From UMGS1840 sp045661305 (GTDB lineage Bacteria > Bacillota > Clostridia > UMGS1840): a stretch of DNA of 19,052 bases. Both the position numbers and the translations under genes were made by a program. The notes under the pieces are model-generated. The model searched no databases. It saw nothing but the letters and a program-made list of their open reading frames with translations, and was not told the origin of the DNA. The stretch spans positions 1 to 19,052 of the forward strand of contig JAZRFJ010000038.1 of NCBI GenBank assembly GCA_045661305.1, given 5' to 3'. Shown here piece by piece: positions 14,281-19,052 of the stretch. Positions within the stretch are counted from its first letter, which is position 1. The number at the start of each line of letters is the position of its first letter.

Positions 14281-15003
14281 ATGAATATTTTTCCTGCAAT
14301 AGATTTAAGAGATAAAAAGGTTGTCCGTCTTTTTAAAGGCGACTACGATAAAATGACAGTTTATGCTGATAATCCACTTGTAATTGCTAAAGAGTTTGAA
14401 GAAAAAGGAAGCGAGTTTCTTCATGTTGTAGACCTTGACGGTGCAAAAGACGGAAATAATCCAAATTTAGAGTGCGTTGAAAAAATCGTGAAAAACACTG
14501 CACTCAAGGTTGAAATCGGCGGCGGAATAAGAAATGAAGAAATCATTAAAAAATATATAGATATAGGTGTTTTCAGAGTAATTTTGGGAACGATTGCTGT
14601 AAAGGATTTTGATTTTCTTAAAAGAATGGTAGAAAAATACGGTGATAAAATTGCAGTTGGTGTAGATATAGCTGACGGCTATGTTGCAATTCATGGCTGG
14701 ACGGAAAAAAGTGGTGAAAAATATGATGATTTTTTCAAAAAGCTTGAAGAAATAAATGTAAAAACTGTAATTTGTACTGATATATCAAAGGACGGTGCAA
14801 TGAGTGGCACAAACTTAGAGCTTTATAAAGAATTAAGAGAAAAATATCAGATTGATATAATTGCATCTGGCGGAGTAAGCTCATACAAAGACATAGAAGA
14901 ACTTACAAAAATGGATATTTACGGTGCAATTTTGGGAAAGGCACTTTATACAAAAGATATTGAACTTGAAAAAGCACTCGAAATTGCAGGAGGAAAAAAA
15001 TAA
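14281..15003 (+). CDS. hisA: ProFAR isomerase (phosphoribosylformimino-AICAR-P isomerase)
   Basis: The product is 240 residues, a TIM barrel of two half-barrels. It performs an Amadori rearrangement turning ProFAR into PRFAR. Catalytic aspartates are D8 in PAIDLRDKK and D129 in GVDIADG. The phosphate-binding VEIGGGIR and IIASGGVSS loops are both present. GGAGG precedes ATG 14281. The stop TAA shares one base with the hisF start at 15003. HisF is a close homologue of HisA; the assignment follows from the D-L-R-D-K start and TDISKDGAMSG. Confidence 0.96.
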   Translation: MNIFPAIDLRDKKVVRLFKGDYDKMTVYADNPLVIAKEFEEKGSEFLHVVDLDGAKDGNNPNLECVEKIVKNTALKVEIGGGIRNEEIIKKYIDIGVFRVILGTIAVKDFDFLKRMVEKYGDKIAVGVDIADGYVAIHGWTEKSGEKYDDFFKKLEEINVKTVICTDISKDGAMSGTNLELYKELREKYQIDIIASGGVSSYKDIEELTKMDIYGAILGKALYTKDIELEKALEIAGGKK

Positions 15004-15761
15004 TGATAACAAAAAGAATTATCCCCTGTCTTGATGTAAAAAACGGACGAGTTGTAAAAGGCGTTAATTTTGAAGGACTTTCCGATGTGTCCTCCCCTGT
15101 TGAGCTTGCCCAGTATTATTCAAAAAATATGGCAGACGAGCTTGTTTTTTACGATATAACAGCATCTTTTGAAAACCGTTCGATTTTTACAGATATTTTA
15201 AAGGAAGTAGCAAGTAAAATTTTTATTCCGCTTACTGTTGGCGGCGGAATAAATACATTAGAAGACTTTGACAGAGTTTTAAAATGCGGTGCTGACAAGG
15301 TTTCCGTAAATTCAGGAGCAATAAAAAATCCTCATCTTATTTATGAGGCTGCAAAGCGTTACGGTGACCAATGTGTCGTTTTATCTGTCGATGTAAAACG
15401 AGTTGACGGAAAATTCCTAGTTTTTGCAAAAGGCGGACGAGAAAACACAGGAATTGAAGCACTTTCGTGGATTAAGCAAGGTCAGGAGTCAGGTGCAGGA
15501 GAAATAGTTGTCAACAGCATTGATACTGACGGAGTGAAAAAAGGCTTCGACATTGAAATGTTAAAAGCTGTAAATGAAATTGCAACTGTTCCCGTAATAG
15601 CTTCAGGCGGTGCGGGAAAAATCGAAGATTTTATCACTCTTTTTGAAGAAATTCCCGATATTGATGCAGGATTAGCTGCTTCAATTTTCCACTTTGGAGA
15701 AGTAAACATAAAAGACTTAAAAGAAAGACTTCATAAAAATAATATAAATGTTCGTTTGTAG
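15003..15761 (+). CDS. hisF: Imidazole glycerol phosphate synthase, cyclase subunit
   Basis: The product is 252 residues. It uses ammonia from HisH to convert PRFAR to imidazoleglycerol phosphate and AICAR; AICAR feeds purine synthesis. Catalytic aspartates are D11 in PCLDVKNGRVVKG and D130 in LSVDVKR, at the usual HisF positions. The phosphate loops TVGGGIN and VIASGGAGK are present, as is NSIDTDGVKKG. It begins one base inside the hisA stop codon, so translation is coupled. hisIE follows after 24 bases. Confidence 0.97.
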   Translation: MITKRIIPCLDVKNGRVVKGVNFEGLSDVSSPVELAQYYSKNMADELVFYDITASFENRSIFTDILKEVASKIFIPLTVGGGINTLEDFDRVLKCGADKVSVNSGAIKNPHLIYEAAKRYGDQCVVLSVDVKRVDGKFLVFAKGGRENTGIEALSWIKQGQESGAGEIVVNSIDTDGVKKGFDIEMLKAVNEIATVPVIASGGAGKIEDFITLFEEIPDIDAGLAASIFHFGEVNIKDLKERLHKNNINVRL

Positions 15762-15785
15762 AATAAAAAAAGAGGAGAGAAAAAA

Positions 15786-16436
15786 ATGCTTGATATAAAT
15801 AAACTTAAATTTGATGAAAAAGGGCTTATCCCTGCTATCGTTTCCGATTATGAAACAAAAAAGGTACTTACCCTTGCATATATGAATAAAGAAAGCTTGG
15901 AAATAAGCCTAAAAGAAAAGAAAACATGCTTTTATTCCCGTTCAAGACAGGAACTTTGGAGAAAAGGTGAAACATCAGGAAATTATCAGCATATTGTTGA
16001 AATTACTGCTGATTGCGATTATGACGCACTTAATGTAGTTGTTAAAAAAGACGGTCCTGCATGTCATACAGGTAAAGATTCATGCTTTTATGAAACTGTT
16101 TTTGAAAATGACGAAATTGCACCTGCGTTTTCCCTTTCTTCTCTTATGGAGCTTATCGAGGGCAGAAAGATAAATAAACAGGAAGGCTCATATACAACAT
16201 ACCTTTTTGAGAAAGGAATTGACAAAATATTAAAAAAAGTCGGTGAAGAATCAACCGAGGTTATAATTGCAGGAAAAGCAAATGACAAGGCTGAAACAAT
16301 ATACGAAATCGGTGACCTTGTTTACCATGTGCTTGTTCTCATGGTCGAAATGGGAATTTCTATTGATGAGGTTATGAAAGAACTAGCATCAAGACATGTA
16401 ATTGACCATAAAGTAAAACAGGAGAAGATGAAATAA
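15786..16436 (+). CDS. hisI: Bifunctional phosphoribosyl-AMP cyclohydrolase / phosphoribosyl-ATP pyrophosphatase
   Basis: The product is 216 residues, a HisI-HisE fusion (often called hisIE). The N-terminal part (about 10-105) is the cyclohydrolase, with YSRSRQELWRKGETSGN, the DCDYD metal cluster (76-80) and zinc cysteines C93 and C100. The C-terminal part (about 116-210) is the MazG-like pyrophosphohydrolase, with KKVGEESTEVIIAGK and EIGDLVYH. Together they run steps two and three of the pathway. AGAGGAGAG precedes ATG 15786. It is the last gene of the operon. No conventional terminator follows; instead a large nested inverted-repeat element begins at 16450. Confidence 0.96.
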   Translation: MLDINKLKFDEKGLIPAIVSDYETKKVLTLAYMNKESLEISLKEKKTCFYSRSRQELWRKGETSGNYQHIVEITADCDYDALNVVVKKDGPACHTGKDSCFYETVFENDEIAPAFSLSSLMELIEGRKINKQEGSYTTYLFEKGIDKILKKVGEESTEVIIAGKANDKAETIYEIGDLVYHVLVLMVEMGISIDEVMKELASRHVIDHKVKQEKMK

Positions 16437-16449
16437 GCTTATATTCAGC

Positions 16450-16617
16450 GAAGAACGCAGAAAGACATTTTTATATTACTTTAATTTTGTTTTACATATA
16501 ATTGTTTCTTTTAACACTTTTTGTCTTTCTGCTACGAACAAACCTCACCTCTCGCTGTACCGCGTACACCTTCGGGTTTCCCAAAGCTTACGCTTTGGTT
16601 CGGTTTGTCCGTTCTTC
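16450..16617. other. Nested inverted-repeat element, RNA-like architecture, unidentified
   Basis: The gene-free interval 16437-16747 holds this element and a promoter. Outer arms GAAGAAC (16450-16456) and GTTCTTC (16611-16617) enclose two domains. One is a hairpin with an 11-bp stem, GCAGAAAGACA (16457-16467) with TGTCTTTCTGC (16522-16532), and a 54-base AT-rich loop. The other is closed by ACAAACC (16538-16544) with GGTTTGT (16602-16608). It contains three small hairpins: GTAC-CGC-GTAC, ACC-TTCG-GGT with a UUCG tetraloop, and CCAAAGC/GCTTTGG (16581-16598). On the minus strand the last has a GUAA tetraloop. It may be the 3' end of the his mRNA, an independent RNA, or a mobile palindromic repeat. 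No coding frame with a ribosome site was found. Confidence 0.6.
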
Positions 16618-16633
16618 ATCTGAATCTAAGCTC

Positions 16634-16655
16634 ATTTTTGCCTTATTTTTGCCTT
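16634..16655. repeat. Two tandem copies of an 11-base unit
   Basis: ATTTTTGCCTT occurs twice in direct succession, followed by AT. It lies between the nested element and the next promoter. No function is suggested; slippage could vary its copy number. Confidence 0.6.
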
Positions 16656-16678
16656 ATATATTTAATTATAAAAAATAC

Positions 16679-16707
16679 TTGAAAAAGCACATTTTTTGTG
16701 GTATAAT
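16679..16707 (+). promoter_or_regulatory. Promoter for the DUF1846 gene
   Basis: TTGAAA (16679-16684, five of six) and a perfect TATAAT (16702-16707) are separated by 17 bases. The leader before ATG 16748 would be about 35 bases and includes the ribosome site GGGAGG. Confidence 0.8.
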
Positions 16708-16747
16708 ATTATTTAGTTTTTAAAAATTTAAAAAACGGGAGGTTGAC

Positions 16748-18235
16748 ATGAGTTTTAAAACAGGGTTTGACAACGATAAGTATATTGAGCTTCAGTCTGC
16801 TCATATAGAGGAGAGAATAAATGAATTTGGCGGAAAGCTTTATCTGGAGCTTGGCGGAAAGCTTTTTGATGATTTTCACGCATCAAGAGTTTTGCCCGGC
16901 TTTATGCCTGACAGCAAAATTAAGATGCTGATGCACCTTAAAGACCGCCTTGAAATTGTTATCGCTATAAGTGCTCTTGACATTGTAAAAAATAAAATCA
17001 GAGGCGACTACAATATTTCATATGACCTTGATGTTTTAAGACTTATTGACGCTTTTAATACAATAGATTTATATGTGGGAAGTGTTGTTATAACACAATA
17101 TAGCGGACAGGTTGCGGCAGATGCTTTTAAGAAAAGGCTTGAGGCTCTCGGAATAAAAGTATTCCTCCACTACCCTATTGAGGGTTACCCTGCAAATATT
17201 GAGTATATTGTAAGTGATGAGGGATATGGAAAAAACGACTATATAGAAACAAAAAGAAGTCTTATAGTTGTTACTGCACCGGGACCGGGAAGCGGAAAAA
17301 TGGCAACCTGCTTATCACAGCTTTACCATGAGCATAAAAGAGGTGTTAAAGCAGGATATGCGAAATTTGAAACCTTTCCGGTATGGAATTTACCATTAAA
17401 GCACCCTGTAAATCTTGCTTATGAAGCGGCAACAGCCGACCTTAACGATGTTAATATGCTTGACCCTTTTCATCTTGATGCGTATGGACAAACAACTGTA
17501 AACTACAACAGAGATATAGAAATTTTCCCTGTTCTTAACGCAATGTTTGAGAAAATATTGGGAAAAAGTCCTTACAAATCACCTACCGATATGGGTGTAA
17601 ATATGGCGGGAAAATGTATAACAGATGACGAAATCGTTAAGAAAGCTGCAAAAAATGAAATTATAAGAAGATATTACCACGCAATGCGTGATAATAAAAA
17701 AGGTTTGCTTTCAAAAGAAGCAATATATAAAATTGAGCTTATAATGAAACAGGCAGGAATTTCGTGTGAAGACAGGCCTGTTGTAAAAGCAGCTTTAAAA
17801 AGGGCCGAAGAAACTATTGCCCCCGCAACAGCGATTGAGCTTCCTGACGGTAAGATAGTTACAGGAAAAACCTCATCACTTCTTGGTTCATCTGCGGCGG
17901 CCATATTAAATGCACTTAAAACTTTAGCGGGAATTTCAGATGATGTACTTCTTATTTCACCTGAAATAATAGACCCGATACAAAATCTTAAGGTAAACAA
18001 TTTAGGAAACCACAATCCGCGTCTTCATATTGATGAAACTTTGATTGCACTGTCAATGAGCGCGCTTTCGAACGAAAATGCAAGAATGGCAATGGAAATG
18101 CTTCCACGCTTAAAACATCTTGAGGCACATTCATCGGTAATTTTATCACAAATTGACGATTCCGTATTTAAAAAGCTTGGAATAAACTTAACCTGTGAGC
18201 CTGTTTATCAGACAAAAAAATTATATCATTCGTAA
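16748..18235 (+). CDS. DUF1846 family protein, function unknown
   Basis: The product is 495 residues, the usual length of DUF1846 proteins, which are widespread in Firmicutes. There is no signal peptide or membrane helix, so it is cytosolic. A Walker-A-like glycine-rich loop, APGPGSGKMAT (177-187), follows a hydrophobic strand (SLIVVT), which suggests nucleotide or phosphate binding. Other conserved-looking stretches are GFDNDKY at the start, SYDLDVLRL, KFETFPVWNLPLKHPVNLAYEAATADL and NHNPRLHIDET. No reaction is known to me for this family. The gene is monocistronic, with its own promoter and terminator. The start has GGGAGG six bases upstream. Confidence 0.85.
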   Translation: MSFKTGFDNDKYIELQSAHIEERINEFGGKLYLELGGKLFDDFHASRVLPGFMPDSKIKMLMHLKDRLEIVIAISALDIVKNKIRGDYNISYDLDVLRLIDAFNTIDLYVGSVVITQYSGQVAADAFKKRLEALGIKVFLHYPIEGYPANIEYIVSDEGYGKNDYIETKRSLIVVTAPGPGSGKMATCLSQLYHEHKRGVKAGYAKFETFPVWNLPLKHPVNLAYEAATADLNDVNMLDPFHLDAYGQTTVNYNRDIEIFPVLNAMFEKILGKSPYKSPTDMGVNMAGKCITDDEIVKKAAKNEIIRRYYHAMRDNKKGLLSKEAIYKIELIMKQAGISCEDRPVVKAALKRAEETIAPATAIELPDGKIVTGKTSSLLGSSAAAILNALKTLAGISDDVLLISPEIIDPIQNLKVNNLGNHNPRLHIDETLIALSMSALSNENARMAMEMLPRLKHLEAHSSVILSQIDDSVFKKLGINLTCEPVYQTKKLYHS

Positions 18236-18240
18236 TATTA

Positions 18241-18281
18241 AACCACTGCTTTGAATACTTTTTCAAAACAGTGGTTTTTTA
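18241..18281 (+). terminator. Terminator between the convergent DUF1846 and ribU genes
   Basis: AACCACTG (18241-18248) pairs with CAGTGGTT (18269-18276). An inner TTTGA/TCAAA stem (18250-18254 with 18263-18267) continues past a single mismatch. Six T follow at 18275-18280. The stem lies five bases past the DUF1846 stop codon. The minus-strand T tract is short, so it serves ribU less well. Confidence 0.85.
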
Positions 18282-18284
18282 TAT

Positions 18285-18827
18285 CTATTTTTTAATTAAA
18301 TTTGAAACAGGCTTATAAACAAAATAAGCAATTACAGAATTAACACTTGATTTTATTATATTAAAAAGAACAATCCAGGGCATAAGCTCTATTATTGCTG
18401 AAACCGGAATTCCCAAGTATCTTGGTGTTACGATAAGATTCCATAACGACATTGTTATAACAGATGCGATTGTTCCTGTAATAAGGGCGATTACTGCACC
18501 TTGTTTTGTTTTGTTACGCTTATACACATTTCCACCGACCAAGCAGTAGCTTCCTGTCGAAAAAATGTGCATAAAAATCCCAACAATTCCGCTTGATGCA
18601 CTTACAGTTATTCCCTGAAGTATGCTTACAACCGTTGTCAGTAAAAATCCACCTAACGGACCAAAAGCAAATGTTGCAATTATAATCGGTACATCAGCAG
18701 GGTCGTACTCTAAAAACGGCACTGCGGGAAACAGCGGAAAATGTACAATCATCACAAGAACTATTGAAATTGCTCCCAAAAGTCCAAGTGAAACCATCTT
18801 TCGTGTGCTAAAAATTTTGTCTTTCAT
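18285..18827 (-). CDS. ribU: ECF transporter riboflavin-binding S component
   Basis: The product is 180 residues, an integral membrane protein with about six predicted helices. It is the substrate-binding S component of an energy-coupling factor transporter and would work with a shared EcfA-A'-T module encoded elsewhere. The motif PFLEYDPADVP (37-47) after the first helix is the hallmark of the RibU riboflavin group. Independent support comes from the FMN riboswitch directly upstream on the same strand. The start ATG 18827 has AAAGGAG seven bases upstream, immediately after the 3' strand of riboswitch stem P1. Control is therefore likely at translation: FMN binding would hide the ribosome site. 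Confidence 0.93.
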   Translation of the reverse strand: MKDKIFSTRKMVSLGLLGAISIVLVMIVHFPLFPAVPFLEYDPADVPIIIATFAFGPLGGFLLTTVVSILQGITVSASSGIVGIFMHIFSTGSYCLVGGNVYKRNKTKQGAVIALITGTIASVITMSLWNLIVTPRYLGIPVSAIIELMPWIVLFNIIKSSVNSVIAYFVYKPVSNLIKK

Positions 18828-18839
18828 TTTTTCTCCTTT

Positions 18840-18976
18840 CTTTCATCCGGACTTATCACCGTCGGTGCCGTATTTAACGGACTCAGCAGTTTTTTTCTTT
18901 TCTTCTAAAACCGCGCGTGGACTCTAACCACCGGTCGCATATATCAATTTTTTGATATATATTGCTCTCCTGAAAG
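18840..18976 (-). promoter_or_regulatory. FMN riboswitch (RFN element) controlling ribU
   Basis: Read on the minus strand, P1 pairs CTTTC (18976-18972) with GAAAG (18844-18840). The conserved core is clear: AGGAGAGCA after P1, GCGACCGGTGG followed by AGAGTCCACG, then CACCGACGGTGATAAGTCCG with GGATGAAAG at the 3' end. The P2 arm is an AT-rich hairpin, ATATATCAAAAAATTGATATAT split around 18943-18964. There is no separate terminator between it and the ribosome site, so a translational switch is favoured. The 75 bases upstream (18977-19052) are almost pure A/T, and no convincing promoter could be chosen there. Confidence 0.93.
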
Positions 18977-19052
18977 TTGTTTTATATTTTTTGATTTTTT
19001 TTATATTTATTTTATGCTTTTAATATTTTTTTGTTATTTTTTATTCTCTGTC

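Noticed and set aside
16502..16723. Open frame of 73 codons in the interval after hisIE
   Set aside because: It crosses the nested inverted repeats and the next gene's promoter, has no ribosome site, and its composition is non-protein-like.
17674..18015. 113-codon open frame on the minus strand inside the DUF1846 gene
   Set aside because: It is entirely inside a well-supported gene, lacks a ribosome site and promoter, and reads as an antisense shadow.

Overview
This AT-rich window reads as a chromosomal segment of a low-GC Gram-positive bacterium of the class Clostridia, probably an uncultured or gut-type lineage. The reasons are strong AGGAGG-type ribosome sites, textbook sigma-A promoters (TTGACA-17-TATAAT), RNase Y, a HisZ/short-HisG pair, a RibU-type ECF transporter under an FMN riboswitch, and DUF1189 and DUF1846 proteins. 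No tRNA, rRNA, CRISPR array or insertion sequence was seen.

Layout. 1-120 is the tail of a helix-turn-helix protein, closed by a terminator. 186-781 is a strong promoter, an elaborate RNA leader with two mutually exclusive hairpins (one a terminator), and a small lipoprotein gene. 816-5339 runs leftward: a dGTPase-like HD hydrolase, a DUF1189 membrane protein, a pyridoxamine kinase and RNase Y. A chain of small perfect hairpins separated by the heptamer GTTATGA lies just downstream of RNase Y. 5505-6486 is a Xer-type tyrosine recombinase lacking two catalytic residues. 6505-6786 is a compact two-promoter module encoding a 23-residue hydrophobic peptide and a convergent antisense RNA; it looks like a type I toxin-antitoxin system. 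6804-8666 is a leftward pair: archaeal-type phosphoglycerate mutase and an SGNH hydrolase. 8836-16436 is a nine-gene histidine operon, hisZ-G-D-C-B-H-A-F-IE. 16450-16617 is a nested inverted-repeat element with predicted RNA-like architecture. 16679-18281 is a DUF1846 gene with its own promoter and terminator. 18285-18976 is ribU under an FMN riboswitch, reading leftward.

How the parts work together. The histidine operon encodes every step from PRPP and ATP to histidine except histidinol-phosphate phosphatase, which must be elsewhere. HisZ and short HisG form the first enzyme; HisH and HisF form the glutamine-dependent synthase. The leftward genes are unrelated housekeeping functions. The most unusual signals are non-coding or very small: the 221-374 leader, the type I toxin-like module, the hairpin chain at 3640-3769 and the nested element after hisIE. 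All functional calls rest on reading the sequence; no database search was possible.
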